Origin: SAR86 cluster bacterium AG-422-O05
GTDB lineage: Bacteria > Pseudomonadota > Gammaproteobacteria > Magnimaribacterales > D2472
Assembly (NCBI GenBank): GCA_003213495.1
Contig: QCMW01000001.1
Coordinates: forward strand, 372,001-436,000
Direction: 5' to 3'
Length of the DNA: 64,000 nt
This document shows, in pieces, positions 21,754 to 36,240 of the stretch. Both the position numbers and the translations under genes were made by a program. A model generated the notes under the pieces. The model was not told where the DNA came from, did no database searches, and worked only from the letters and a program-made list of their open reading frames with translations. Every line of letters starts with the position of its first letter. The stretch's first letter is position 1.

Positions 21754-22314
21754 TTATTCTCTAATAATTATGCCCGTTTCCAAATCAATTATTTGCGATG
21801 GCTTTGATTGATCGCCAAGCGACTCATCATAATATGCTATGTCATCATCTGCGAAAGTATCTAAAATTTTGTTTGGGCAATTAATATTTGATTGTCCTGA
21901 AAAATTTGCCGATGTAGAAACCATAAAACCTTTATACATTTCTAGTAAAGTCTTTATAGGTAAGTGATTACTTACTCTTATTGCTATTTTTCCTGTATCA
22001 TTCATTAGGTGTTTAGGTAATTTTTTATTATATGTAAATAAAAAAGTATATGGACCTGGCCATTTCTCATTTAGTAGTTTTTCCTGATCAGGATTTAAAT
22101 TTATTACAAAATCTTTAATCGAAAAATATGACTCAACAAGCACAATTAAATTTTTATTCAAAGGTCTTTGCTTGAGTTTAAAAATTAAATCTATAGCACT
22201 TTCGTTTAAAGCATCACAACCTATACCCCAGATTGATTCTGTTGGGTGTACTAAAAGTTTGCCAGCTTTAAGCCAGTTAATTGAGTGATTTAAATCTAGT
22301 GCCTTGCTTTTCAA
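21754..22314 (-). CDS. tsaC: threonylcarbamoyl-AMP synthase (Sua5/YrdC family)
   Basis: LVHPTESIWGIGCDA, KQRPLNKNLIVLV, STSANFSG. Confidence 0.93.
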   Translation of the reverse strand: MKSKALDLNHSINWLKAGKLLVHPTESIWGIGCDALNESAIDLIFKLKQRPLNKNLIVLVESYFSIKDFVINLNPDQEKLLNEKWPGPYTFLFTYNKKLPKHLMNDTGKIAIRVSNHLPIKTLLEMYKGFMVSTSANFSGQSNINCPNKILDTFADDDIAYYDESLGDQSKPSQIIDLETGIIIRE

Positions 22315-22315
22315 A

Positions 22316-22816
22316 TTATGAGTTAAGCTTTTTGTCTTTTTCTAAAACTTCAGTCCTCATATTTTCTTTATACTCTTTTAGCTTGCTTGCTAAATCATCA
22401 TCACTTGTGGCAAGTATTTGTACAGCTAATATAGCACTATTTTTTGCTCCACTTTTTCCAACGGCCACAGTTGCAACTGGAACGCCTGGTGGCATCATTG
22501 CTGTTGATAGCAATGAATCAATCCCCCCCATACCACCAGATTCTATTGGTATGCCTATAACAGGTTTAGTTGAATGTGCTGCTACAGCCCCAGCCAAGTG
22601 TGCTGCCATACCTGCAGCTGCAATGAATACTTTACATCCATTTTGTTCTGAATTTTTAATTAATTCCATAACATCATGAGGGGTTCTATGGGCCGACATA
22701 ACATTTTTGGTAAATTTAACTCCAAAACTATCTAGAATAGAAAAAGCGGCCTCTACAATTGGTAAATCGGAGTCTGAGCCCATAATAATTGCTACTTGTG
22801 TTGTTTCATTTGTCAT
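22316..22816 (-). CDS. purE: 5-(carboxyamino)imidazole ribonucleotide mutase
   Basis: IMGSDSDLP, SAHRTP, AAGMAAHLAG motifs. Confidence 0.96.
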   Translation of the reverse strand: MTNETTQVAIIMGSDSDLPIVEAAFSILDSFGVKFTKNVMSAHRTPHDVMELIKNSEQNGCKVFIAAAGMAAHLAGAVAAHSTKPVIGIPIESGGMGGIDSLLSTAMMPPGVPVATVAVGKSGAKNSAILAVQILATSDDDLASKLKEYKENMRTEVLEKDKKLNS

Positions 22817-22889
22817 TTTTCTACTCTTAGTTTGTTTAGTGGATTATAATCAGGCAATTATAAATAAAAATCTATGATAATGGCTAAAA

Positions 22890-23399
22890 ATGGCTAAAAA
22901 ATTAAAAATTTTAATATTTCCAGATCCAAGGTTAAGAAAAGTCGCTAAAAAAGTAATAAAATTCGACAAAAGTCTAGAAATTTTAGCCAATGATATGCTT
23001 AAAACTATGTATGAAGCAAATGGAATAGGTTTGGCTGCCACGCAGGTTGATTTTCATGTTCGTCTTGTAGTCATGGATATTTCAGAGGACAGGAATGATC
23101 CTAAAATATTTGTAAATCCAATGTATCAGGTTCTTGATAACTATAAATTGTATGAATTTGAAGAGGGTTGCCTTTCAATACCAGGTTTTAACGAAATTAT
23201 TTCAAGACCTGACAAAATTGAGTTAACTTGGCAAGATTTAACCGGAAAGGAGCATAAAGATTATCCTGAGGGCCTTTTAACAGTATGTATACAGCATGAA
23301 ATAGATCACCTAGACGGTAAGTTGATGGTTGATTATGTAAGTGCATTGAAAAGAGATAGAGTAAGAAAAAGACTTTTAAAAGAATTAAACAGAAAATAA
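22890..23399 (+). CDS. def: peptide deformylase
   Basis: GIGLAATQV, EEGCLSIPG, QHEIDHLDG. Confidence 0.96.
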   Translation: MAKKLKILIFPDPRLRKVAKKVIKFDKSLEILANDMLKTMYEANGIGLAATQVDFHVRLVVMDISEDRNDPKIFVNPMYQVLDNYKLYEFEEGCLSIPGFNEIISRPDKIELTWQDLTGKEHKDYPEGLLTVCIQHEIDHLDGKLMVDYVSALKRDRVRKRLLKELNRK

Positions 23400-23416
23400 A
23401 AGATTTTAAGATCAAA

Positions 23417-24334
23417 ATGGATATATATTTTGCTGGAACACCAGATAGTGCCGCTGAAATACTAAAATCTTTAGCATCAAATGATTTATTCAATATTAAG
23501 GGGGTAATTACACAACCAGACAAAAAAGGAAAAAGAGGAAATCTACAAATAGAGTCTCCCGTATCCTTGATGGCAAATTCTCTTAATCTGCAAACTTACA
23601 AACCACATAATTTACAGAAGGAACAAATGCAAAATGATATTGATATAACTAATGCTGACATTCTGCTTGTTGTTGCATATGGAAATTTAATTCCTACCTG
23701 GATTCTTGAAAGTAACATCAAGGCGATCAATATTCACTATTCTTTACTACCAAGCTACAGAGGTGCATCACCTATACAATCATCGCTTCTGAATAATGAT
23801 AAAAAAACTGGCGTAACATTTATGCAAATGTCTGAAGATTTGGATGCTGGGAAAGTTATAAAACGCTATGAAGTTCCAATTAAAAGCAATGATAATAAAT
23901 CAAGTCTTGAGAAGAAGCTTACTACATTGAGTATTTTAAATTTAGAAAAAGTTATTACAGACTTCTACTCAAACAGAATTATACCTGTTGATCAAGATCA
24001 TGAAAAAGCTTCCTATTGTAAAAAAATATTAAAAGAGGATTCTATAATTAATTTTAAAGAAAGTGCTGAAAAAATATTTGCAAAATTTAGGGCTTACAAT
24101 GAGTGGCCTGGAATATGTTTTATCCATAAGAACAAAGTCATAAAAATTCATGGTTTAAAAATATCTTCAATTGCAAGTCCAGGCAATCCTGGAGATATTT
24201 TAAGCTTTACAAGCTCTGAGTTAACAATCAAAACAATTGATTATGACATAGTGATTACTCACTTACAATTTCCAAATAAAAATATTATTACCGCAAAAGA
24301 TGCATTTAATTCATATAGACATTTTTTTGTATAA
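23417..24334 (+). CDS. fmt: methionyl-tRNA formyltransferase
   Basis: FAGTPDSAAEIL, NIHYSLLPSYRGASPIQ. Confidence 0.95.
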   Translation: MDIYFAGTPDSAAEILKSLASNDLFNIKGVITQPDKKGKRGNLQIESPVSLMANSLNLQTYKPHNLQKEQMQNDIDITNADILLVVAYGNLIPTWILESNIKAINIHYSLLPSYRGASPIQSSLLNNDKKTGVTFMQMSEDLDAGKVIKRYEVPIKSNDNKSSLEKKLTTLSILNLEKVITDFYSNRIIPVDQDHEKASYCKKILKEDSIINFKESAEKIFAKFRAYNEWPGICFIHKNKVIKIHGLKISSIASPGNPGDILSFTSSELTIKTIDYDIVITHLQFPNKNIITAKDAFNSYRHFFV

Positions 24335-24391
24335 AAATAAAATTTACATTAGGTCTTTCTTTTAAACAAAAAGAGGTTTAATTTACACACT

Positions 24392-25750
24392 ATGAAAGTA
24401 CTTATTTTGGGTGCTGGTAAAGTAGGCGGCAGTTTGGCAACAGCATTGGTTAATAATAACTACGATGTTTCTATTGTTGATCAAAACATAAATCTATTAT
24501 CTGAGTTAGAGGAAAAACTAGATATCATGACTGTAAATGGTCATGCTGCACATAAAGTTTCAATCAAAAAAGCTGGCGCTGATGAAGATACAATTGTTAT
24601 TGCAGTAACATCAAGTGATGAGGTAAATTTGATAGCATGTCAGCTTGCAAAAAAAGAATTTAATGTAAAGAAAACAATATGCCGGCTTACAGAAAAATCA
24701 TATACAGATAATCTTAATGTGTTTGGTGAAGATGCAATTGATGTTGCTATTAATCCTGAGAATGAGGTGAAGGAACATCTTAAGGAATTAATCATGCACC
24801 CAGGTACAATGCAAATTGAAAAATTTGCTGATGGTAAAGTCAGTTTAGTCAGTGTGAAAGCCTCAAAAAAAGGGAAGCTTGTTGATAGAGAACTCAGATA
24901 TATTAAAGATGATATGCCAAATATTGATGCATTTGTCGCTGCAATATACAGAAAAGGTAATCCTTTTATACCAGCAGGCGATACAATTATTGAAAAAAAC
25001 GATGAACTTTACTTTATCTCTACCGAAAAAGATATAGACAAAATTGTTGACGAATTTAGAGATCCTGCAGAGTCTTATTCAAGAATAATGATTGTTGGCG
25101 GTGGAAAGATTGGATTTTCTCTTGCAAAAGAATTAGAGAACGAATTAAAAATAAAAATAATTGACAGTAATAAGGACAAATGTTCACAATTGTCAAAAGA
25201 TTTAGATAAAACAATTGTTCTTCATGGCTCTGCGATAGATGAAACATTGTTAAAAAATGAGAATATTTCAAACATAGATGTTTTTTGTGCAGTTACTGAT
25301 GATGATGAAACAAACATGATGTCATGTATGTTGGCAAAGAAAATAGGTGGCTCAGTCAAAACCTTAGCAATACTAAACAACCCGTCGTACATTGGATTAG
25401 TTCCTGGTTTTGTTGATAACTATATTGCACCTTTTAGGCTTACTGTTTCATCTGTACTTCAAGATCTTAGAGAAAGTGATGTTAAGCAAGATGTTATTTT
25501 AAAAATGGACAGCGGTGCTGAAGCCATAGAGGGTGTCGTCCACAACAATGAATTCACTGAAAAGCTTTTTGGTAAATCCTTAGATGAAGTTCCACTACCA
25601 GAAGGCGCGTCTATTGGTGCGGTTGTTCGTCATGGTGAACTTTTAATACCTAAATCTGATGAAAGCTTAAACATAAATGATCATCTAATTATTTTTCTTC
25701 AAAATAAAGAAGTCATGCCAGAAGTTGTTAAGCTATTTAAATCAAAATAA
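24392..25750 (+). CDS. trkA: Trk system potassium transporter TrkA
   Basis: Duplicated RCK_N/RCK_C halves: ILGAGKVGGSLA, IVGGGKIGFSLA. Confidence 0.95.
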   Translation: MKVLILGAGKVGGSLATALVNNNYDVSIVDQNINLLSELEEKLDIMTVNGHAAHKVSIKKAGADEDTIVIAVTSSDEVNLIACQLAKKEFNVKKTICRLTEKSYTDNLNVFGEDAIDVAINPENEVKEHLKELIMHPGTMQIEKFADGKVSLVSVKASKKGKLVDRELRYIKDDMPNIDAFVAAIYRKGNPFIPAGDTIIEKNDELYFISTEKDIDKIVDEFRDPAESYSRIMIVGGGKIGFSLAKELENELKIKIIDSNKDKCSQLSKDLDKTIVLHGSAIDETLLKNENISNIDVFCAVTDDDETNMMSCMLAKKIGGSVKTLAILNNPSYIGLVPGFVDNYIAPFRLTVSSVLQDLRESDVKQDVILKMDSGAEAIEGVVHNNEFTEKLFGKSLDEVPLPEGASIGAVVRHGELLIPKSDESLNINDHLIIFLQNKEVMPEVVKLFKSK

Positions 25751-27183
25751 TGAACTTAAAAGCAATAATAAATCTGTTCAGTATTCTAGTATTATTATTT
25801 AGTTTATCCTATGTATTTCCAATTGTTGTTTCATTAGTTTTTAATGATAATTCTTTGTACCTATTTCTACCTACTTTTATTTTTGTTGGAGCTCTTGGTT
25901 TAATCGGATTTTTCTTCACAAAAGGAGTGCAAAGAGATCTTTCTGCAAAAGATGGTTTTGTAATAATTGTAATGTTTTGGCTTGTACTTTCTTTGGCAGG
26001 ATCGATTCCATTTTATCTTTCAGGCATGAATCCTATTGATTCTTTCTTTGAATCTATGTCCGGGATTACAACTACCGGCGCAACTGTTATCTCTAATATA
26101 GAAACTCTGCCTGAGTCACTAAAATTTTACCGCCAGCTTTTGCAATGGATGGGTGGGATGGGTTTAATAGTGCTCGCTATAGCAGTTATGCCTTTGCTTG
26201 GAATTGGTGGAGGACAACTATTTAAAACAGATATACCTGGAGCGATGGGAGAGCAACGCCTTACACCTAGAATACAAGAAACTGCCAAAGCTCTATGGTC
26301 TATCTATTTTGGATTAACTATTTTATGTGCAATTTTCTATGCTATTGCAGGAATGAGTTTTTTTGATGCTGTCTCTCACGCGATGTCTACAGTTTCAATC
26401 GGAGGTTTTTCTACTTACAACAATAGCATTGGCCACTTTAATAACCTAACTATTGAAATAATATGTATGGTGTTTATGCTTCTATCAGCAATGAGTTTTG
26501 CACTTCATTATTTTTCTATATACAAAAGCAAGTCGCTTAAGTATTTCTATGATCCAGAGCTTAAATTTTTTGTATCAATATTATTAATTATTTTTATACT
26601 CGCCTTTTCAATTAATATCCTGTCAGGTCAATCTAATTTATCGCTTAGGGAACTTGCATTCCACACCGTCTCAACAGTAACGACCACTGGCTTCGGGGTA
26701 TCTGATACATCTACATGGTCATTCTCAATTTCATTTTTATTATTAATTGGAGCTTTTGTAGGGGCATGCTCTGGATCAGTTGGAGGTGGAGTAAAGTCAT
26801 GGAGAGTCATGATTATGCTTAATCATGCATACTCTAATATTGTAAAGATGATTCACCCAAACTCTGTTGTAACTTTAAAGGTTGGAACTAAAAGCGTTGA
26901 TGATAATGTTGCAACCTCTGTTTGGGGATTCTTTTCTATATATGTTATATCGTTTGTTATTTTGCTTTTAGCTGTATTAATATCTGGCCTTGATCTTGAA
27001 ACTGCTTTTTCTTCTGTAGGTGCCTGTTTAAATAACTTGGGTCCAGGGCTTGGTACGGTTTCAGATAATTACTCTGAAATTAATTCTTTTGCTAAGGGCG
27101 TTCTTGCTTTTTCAATGCTTCTCGGAAGACTAGAGATTTTTACATTATTAATAATCTTAACGCCAATGTTCTGGGCTAAATAG
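25750..27183 (+). CDS. trkH: potassium transporter TrkH
   Basis: SGITTTGATV, QWMGGMGLIVLAIAVMPLLGIGGGQL, CSGSVGGGVKSWR. Confidence 0.96.
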   Translation: MNLKAIINLFSILVLLFSLSYVFPIVVSLVFNDNSLYLFLPTFIFVGALGLIGFFFTKGVQRDLSAKDGFVIIVMFWLVLSLAGSIPFYLSGMNPIDSFFESMSGITTTGATVISNIETLPESLKFYRQLLQWMGGMGLIVLAIAVMPLLGIGGGQLFKTDIPGAMGEQRLTPRIQETAKALWSIYFGLTILCAIFYAIAGMSFFDAVSHAMSTVSIGGFSTYNNSIGHFNNLTIEIICMVFMLLSAMSFALHYFSIYKSKSLKYFYDPELKFFVSILLIIFILAFSINILSGQSNLSLRELAFHTVSTVTTTGFGVSDTSTWSFSISFLLLIGAFVGACSGSVGGGVKSWRVMIMLNHAYSNIVKMIHPNSVVTLKVGTKSVDDNVATSVWGFFSIYVISFVILLLAVLISGLDLETAFSSVGACLNNLGPGLGTVSDNYSEINSFAKGVLAFSMLLGRLEIFTLLIILTPMFWAK

Positions 27184-28047
27184 TCAAATATTTTTGTAAG
27201 GATCTAAACTTGGGTCTGGGCTTCTTCTAAATCTTTTATATTCCCACGCGTAATCAATAGGTCTTTTGTTAATAATTCTTTCAATATCATTGTTTAGTAA
27301 TAGTTTGTGCTTACTATCGTTGTAAATGTTGCTATTGCAACGTTCTATTGATATTGATAAAAAGTTAGTTTGCGTTGAATTAATATATATATACATGACA
27401 ATCGCTTTAGTTTTTGCAGCCAAAGACTGAACAAGCGTTGTAGAATAAGCGTCTCTTCCGTAAAAATTTAAATACTCTCCCATTCCTCTTTTAGGAACCT
27501 GATCAGCTGCAAAACAAACCGCTTTTTTATTATTCAGGGCTTTCAGCACATTTCTTACACCAAGCATCGAAGTCTCATAACACAATGCTCCGTTATGTTC
27601 TCTGTTTCTTTTTACAAAGTTATCTAGGTGTTTATTCTTGACTCTTTTGTATAAGCTAACTGTTGTTATTTGCGAATTGATCCACTTCAACAACATATCT
27701 ACACTTCTATTATGGATAGATACTGCGATAAGTCCTTTACCCTCATCGTACTCATTTTTTAAAAGAAAATTGTTTTTTACTTTAAAGATCTTGCTGCAAG
27801 TCATGACGTGAGATCTGCCCCAAGTATAAAAAGTTTCATATACTGAAATCAAAGATTCGCGAATGCTCAGTTTTGATAATTGTTCAATGTTATCAATACT
27901 TAACTCTGGATAAGCTATCTTTATGTTTACCTTGGTTACTTTATAAGAGTTAAAAAATTTATAAATTTTTGTATAAATATAAACATCTACAATTACTACA
28001 ACGAAACTTTTAGGAATTAAGGAAATTAGATAAAAAAATGTCTTCAT
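27184..28047 (-). CDS. lauroyl/acyl acyltransferase family (LpxL/HtrB-like)
   Basis: LIAVSIHNRSVDML, VCFAADQVPKRGMGEYLNFYGRDA; abuts trkH tail-to-tail. Confidence 0.85.
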   Translation of the reverse strand: MKTFFYLISLIPKSFVVVIVDVYIYTKIYKFFNSYKVTKVNIKIAYPELSIDNIEQLSKLSIRESLISVYETFYTWGRSHVMTCSKIFKVKNNFLLKNEYDEGKGLIAVSIHNRSVDMLLKWINSQITTVSLYKRVKNKHLDNFVKRNREHNGALCYETSMLGVRNVLKALNNKKAVCFAADQVPKRGMGEYLNFYGRDAYSTTLVQSLAAKTKAIVMYIYINSTQTNFLSISIERCNSNIYNDSKHKLLLNNDIERIINKRPIDYAWEYKRFRRSPDPSLDPYKNI

Positions 28048-28142
28048 TGTGAGCTTATTTTATAAGCATGATATATAATCTCAAGTATATTTGAGTTATT
28101 AAAACATTGTAATCATTTCGTAATAAATATGATTTATATTAA

Positions 28143-28156
28143 TAGACATATGTCTA
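28143..28156. promoter_or_regulatory. 14-bp perfect palindrome upstream of glyS
   Basis: TAGACATATGTCTA, 18 nt before the TTG start. Confidence 0.4.
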
Positions 28157-28173
28157 CTTTAGGGAGAACTTAA

Positions 28174-29516
28174 TTGCCTGCTAGCAAAATGGATGAATTG
28201 GTTGCATTATGTAAACGTAGAGGTTTTATTTATCAATCTGCTGAAATTTATGGTGGCTTACAGGGTGTTTATGACTATGGGCCTCTTGGTGTTGAACTAA
28301 AAAATAACCTTAAATCTGCTTGGTGGCAGTCAATGGTCTATGAAAATGATGATATAGAAGGATTAGACGCTTCAATTCTCACAAAATCTATGGTTCTTGA
28401 TTATTCTGGCCATACAGAAACTTTTTCGGATCCTATGGTTGATTGTAAATCATGTGGACAAAGATTTAGAGAGGATCAGGTTCCAGAATATTGTAAAAAA
28501 GAAGATCTAACAGAACCAAGACAATTTAACTTAATGTTTAAAACTAATGTTGGTCCAGTAGATGATGAAAGCAGTTATGCATATTTAAGACCAGAAACAG
28601 CTCAACAAATATTTACTAATTTTAAAAATATTGTTGATTCTACATCTAGAAACTTACCTTTTGGCATTGCACAAATTGGTAAAGCTTTTAGGAATGAAAT
28701 TACTCCAAGAAACTTTATATTTAGAGTGAGAGAATTTGAACAAATGGAACTTGAATACTTTGTAGCGCCAGGCGATGATGAGGCAGCTCATAGCTCATGG
28801 GTACAAAAAAGATTAAAATGGTGGGAAAAACAAGGTGTACCCATAGAAACAATAGAATTATACGAAGTACCCACAGATGAGCTCGCTCATTATTCAAAAA
28901 AGACTGTTGATTTAATGTATAAGTTTCCACATGGTCTTGAAGAGTTGGAAGGGATCGCAAACAGAACAGATTTTGACCTTGGATCGCACTCAAAAAAACA
29001 AAATGAATTAAATATTAATGCTAAAGTTAAATTAAATAAAGACTCAAATAGCAAGCTTACAATAAAAAATAATGACGACGTCATGGTTGTTCCTTTTGTA
29101 ATAGAGCCAAGTGCAGGTGTTGAAAGAGGCATGCTTGCTGTACTTAATGAAGCATTTACAATTGAGAGTCTACCTGATAATAAAAGTAGGATAGTTCTTA
29201 AATTAAAGCCTCATCTTGCTCCAATAAAAGCAGCAATAATACCACTAAAAAAGAATGATAAAAATTTAGTGAATCTGGCAAAAAAAATCAGATCTTCGCT
29301 TCAGGAATTAGGATTAGGTAGGATTATTCTTGAAAATACTGGAAATATTGGTAAAAATTATAGAAAACAGGATGAAATTGGAACCCCCTTATGCATTACA
29401 GTCGATTTTGAAACACTAGAAAATAATAGTGTTACTCTACGCGATAGAGATTCTATGAAACAAATAAGAATAAATATTAAAGATTTAGAAAAAACTTTCA
29501 TGGAGAAGATAAAATA

Positions 29517-29517
<1 letters not shown>
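28174..29517 (+). CDS. glyS: glycyl-tRNA synthetase, single-chain (homodimeric alpha2 type)
   Basis: [69 protein letters not shown] start with AGGGAGAA. Confidence 0.95.
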
Positions 29518-33222
<3,705 letters not shown>

Positions 33223-33223
33223 T

Positions 33224-34327
33224 TTAAACCAATAGAGGCATTACTACATATTTTAAACTTTCATTGTTTGGCTCTGTAATAAGACAGCTTCTTTCTGAAC
33301 CAAAGAAATTAATCTCAATCTCTTCAGAGTTGAGGGAAGATAAAATTTCTTGAAAGTAATTTACGTTGAAAGCAATGTCGATATCCTCTCCATCATATGA
33401 ACAGGCTATGCTTTCTTCGCCTCGTTCTTTTTCAGGGTTGTTGGCTGAAATATTGATGGTGTTTTTTTTTGTAATAAATCTAACCCCTCTATGATCTCCG
33501 CCAGACAAAACACTGACTCTGCTTAAGCTGTCTGAAAAATCTTTTCTGTTAATTATCATTGTTGAGCTTTCACCAAACGGGATAACTTGTTCATGGTCTG
33601 GAAATTTTCCTTCAATTAACTTACTAACAAATTTTGTTCCACCGGCGTCAACTGAAATTGATGTTGAACCAAGTTTAATAATGATGTTCTCAGATGTTTC
33701 AGACACCAGCTTTCCAATTTCGTTAACTGATTTCTTTGGAACTATACCGTTTATGCTATCGGGCAAAGCTTCATTGAGCACAGCGTTTGCAACTGCCAGC
33801 CTGCTTCCATCGGTTGCAACAGCTGTAATAGTTTTGTCGTCTACAATTAAATTAAGTCCGGATAAATAATCTCGCCAACTATCATTTCCCATTGCAAAAG
33901 AAGTGCTTCCAATTAATGATTTAATATTTGATGATGAAATGTTTATCTCTGAAAGTGAGTCTTCAGCTTCAAATTTTGGGAAATCTTCGCTTGGGAGTGT
34001 AGTTAAATTATATTTACCAGAGCCTGCTTCAATTTTAAGATCTGTGCCGTCTAAATAAAAATGTATTTCAGATGCGTCTGGTAATAGTCGACAAAGATCA
34101 CTTAATTTGCGCGCTGGTGCTGTTGTTAGCCCGCCGCTTTTGAAATTAGTTATAATACAGGTTGTAGAAACTTCTGATTCTAAGTCTGTGGCTGTGAGTT
34201 TTAATGAAGACTCGTCTACATTAATTAATACATTTGAAAGTATAGGCAGGGTTTGCCTTTTTTCAACAACGCCCAGTGTAAAATTAAGAGCTTTGACTAT
34301 GTCTTCTTTGGATATAGTAAAATCCAT
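33224..34327 (-). CDS. dnaN: DNA polymerase III beta subunit
   Basis: MDFTISKEDIVKALNFTLGVVEKRQTLPILSNVLI; C-terminal YVVMPLLV. Confidence 0.97.
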   Translation of the reverse strand: MDFTISKEDIVKALNFTLGVVEKRQTLPILSNVLINVDESSLKLTATDLESEVSTTCIITNFKSGGLTTAPARKLSDLCRLLPDASEIHFYLDGTDLKIEAGSGKYNLTTLPSEDFPKFEAEDSLSEINISSSNIKSLIGSTSFAMGNDSWRDYLSGLNLIVDDKTITAVATDGSRLAVANAVLNEALPDSINGIVPKKSVNEIGKLVSETSENIIIKLGSTSISVDAGGTKFVSKLIEGKFPDHEQVIPFGESSTMIINRKDFSDSLSRVSVLSGGDHRGVRFITKKNTINISANNPEKERGEESIACSYDGEDIDIAFNVNYFQEILSSLNSEEIEINFFGSERSCLITEPNNESLKYVVMPLLV

Positions 34328-35628
34328 CAGTTGGTTAAAGCTCTGTTTAGATTTCGATAGTCTTCCTCGTGTGAGGGGCTTTCTTTTCTAAGTTCTAATA
34401 TTTTTTTGCATGCATGAAGAACGGTTGTGTGATCTCTTCCATTAAAAGCTTCGCCTATTTCAGGCAAGCTGTGGTTTGTTAGTTCCTTTGTGAGAGCCAT
34501 AGCCATCTGTCTTGGTCTTGTAATTGACCTGCTTCTTCTTTTGGAAAGAAGGTCTGAAAGTTTTATATTGTAATATTCAGCAACTGTTTTTTGGATGTTT
34601 TCAATACTTACCATTTTCGCTGAAATAACAAACAAGTCTTTCAAAGCGTCTTTCACCAAAGCAAGGTCGACCTCCTGGTTGGTAAATCTTGCATTGGCAA
34701 CAACTCTTTTTAGAGCTCCTTCAAGCTCCCTAATGTTTGATCTAATTCTTTGTGCAATATAAATTGCGCAATCTTCAGGCATTGATATCCCCATAGAAAC
34801 AGATTTGCTTAAAAGAACGGCCGCTCTGGTTTCAAGCTCAGGAGGATCAATAACAACCGGTAGCCCCCAACCCAATCTGGATTTTAGTCTTTCCTCGAGA
34901 CCCTCTATTTCTTTTGGGTATTTATCACAAGTCAATATCATTTGGTTGTTTCTATCAAGCAAGGCGTTAAAGGTGTGAAAGAACTCCTCTTGTGATTGCT
35001 CTTTTCCGGCGAAAAACTGTATGTCGTCAATCAATAAAGCGTCTGCGTTTCTGTAGAAAGACTTAAACTCATTCATTGCTCCAAGCTGAAGAGCTTTTAC
35101 CATATCAGATACAAACTTTTCAGAGTGTACATAAACTATTCTCTTTTTTGGTTCGTTTTTTAAAATCTCATTTCCAACCGCATGCATTAAGTGAGTTTTT
35201 CCTAGACCAACTCCACCATAGATAAATAGTGGGTTGTAGTCGCCCTTTGGGTTTGCGGCAACTTGTTTTGCTGCTGCTAGAGCTAAATGGTTTGACTTTC
35301 CTTCGACAAAGGAATCAAAAGTGTAGCTATCAACAAGCCTAATCTCGGAACCTTTGTTATTTTTATATTTATCAACAAAGCTTTCTTTTGTATGTGTTTT
35401 GAATATTAGGTTTATTTTTTGTTTTGAGTATTTTTTTACGAGGTCCTGAATACTGTTTGCAAAGTTTTTTTCTATGTAGTCGAGTATAAAATCATTTGGG
35501 GCTACTAGCTCAAGTGTGTTTTTCTTTTTGCTTGCCTTTAGCGGCCTGATCCAAGTGTTATATTCGTCTTGAGAAAGAGAGCTCTCAAGATTTTTAGAAC
35601 ACTTGCTCCATAACTCTAACTGTTCCAA
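34327..35628 (-). CDS. dnaA: chromosomal replication initiator DnaA
   Basis: NPLFIYGGVGLGKTHLMHA, DALLIDDIQFFAGKE, FNGRDHTTVLHACKKI. Confidence 0.98.
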   Translation of the reverse strand: MEQLELWSKCSKNLESSLSQDEYNTWIRPLKASKKKNTLELVAPNDFILDYIEKNFANSIQDLVKKYSKQKINLIFKTHTKESFVDKYKNNKGSEIRLVDSYTFDSFVEGKSNHLALAAAKQVAANPKGDYNPLFIYGGVGLGKTHLMHAVGNEILKNEPKKRIVYVHSEKFVSDMVKALQLGAMNEFKSFYRNADALLIDDIQFFAGKEQSQEEFFHTFNALLDRNNQMILTCDKYPKEIEGLEERLKSRLGWGLPVVIDPPELETRAAVLLSKSVSMGISMPEDCAIYIAQRIRSNIRELEGALKRVVANARFTNQEVDLALVKDALKDLFVISAKMVSIENIQKTVAEYYNIKLSDLLSKRRSRSITRPRQMAMALTKELTNHSLPEIGEAFNGRDHTTVLHACKKILELRKESPSHEEDYRNLNRALTN

Positions 35629-35702
35629 TTAATGTCTCCTAATGTTTTGATAGTCTATTAAAAATTTAACAAGATATCTACAGAATAAATGCAAGAATAT
35701 TC

Positions 35703-35711
35703 TGTGGATAA
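35703..35711 (-). promoter_or_regulatory. DnaA box (TTATCCACA on the minus strand) in the dnaA-rpmH spacer
   Basis: TGTGGATAA on the + strand, exact consensus. Confidence 0.75.
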
Positions 35712-35802
35712 CTTGTACATAAAAAAATATTATAAATTTTCTTTTTTTATGGCTTTAAACAGATATTGAGCTATAATTCGCAACACTTTTAGTGAGTGTA
35801 TT

Positions 35803-35937
35803 ATGAAAAGAACATTTCAACCAAGCAATATCAAAAGGAAAAGAACACACGGCTTTAGGGCGAGAATGTCCACTAAGGCTGGTAGAGCAATTCTTTCTAA
35901 CAGAAGAAAGAAGGGCAGAAAGGTTCTTAGCGCTTAA
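35803..35937 (+). CDS. rpmH: 50S ribosomal protein L34 (not in the ORF track)
   Basis: [44 protein letters not shown]. Confidence 0.98.
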   Translation: MKRTFQPSNIKRKRTHGFRARMSTKAGRAILSNRRKKGRKVLSA

Positions 35938-35954
35938 CTTGATCATCTTTCAAA

Positions 35955-36239
35955 TTGAATTCAGTTAAAACTTGTTTTTATTCAAGTAAAAATTTTAGGT
36001 TGTTTTACAGGCAATCAAACTCTGTAGGTTTAGAGATTTCTGTTTCAAAAAAATTTTTTAAGCTTGCTGTAGAAAGAAATAAGATTAAACGAAGAATTAG
36101 GGAGGTTTTTAGGAGGGGCCAGCTTTGCACTTCTAACTGTATTATTATTTTTTCTGTATTTAAGCCTTTTGCAGAGTTATCATATAACGAAGCGCAAGAT
36201 GAAATTCTTCAAGCTGTTAGATCTTTAGAGGAAATTTGA
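35955..36239 (+). CDS. rnpA: ribonuclease P protein component
   Basis: SVSKKFFKLAVERNKIKRRIREVFR; between rpmH and yidC. Confidence 0.9.
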   Translation: MNSVKTCFYSSKNFRLFYRQSNSVGLEISVSKKFFKLAVERNKIKRRIREVFRRGQLCTSNCIIIFSVFKPFAELSYNEAQDEILQAVRSLEEI

Positions 36240-36240
36240 A

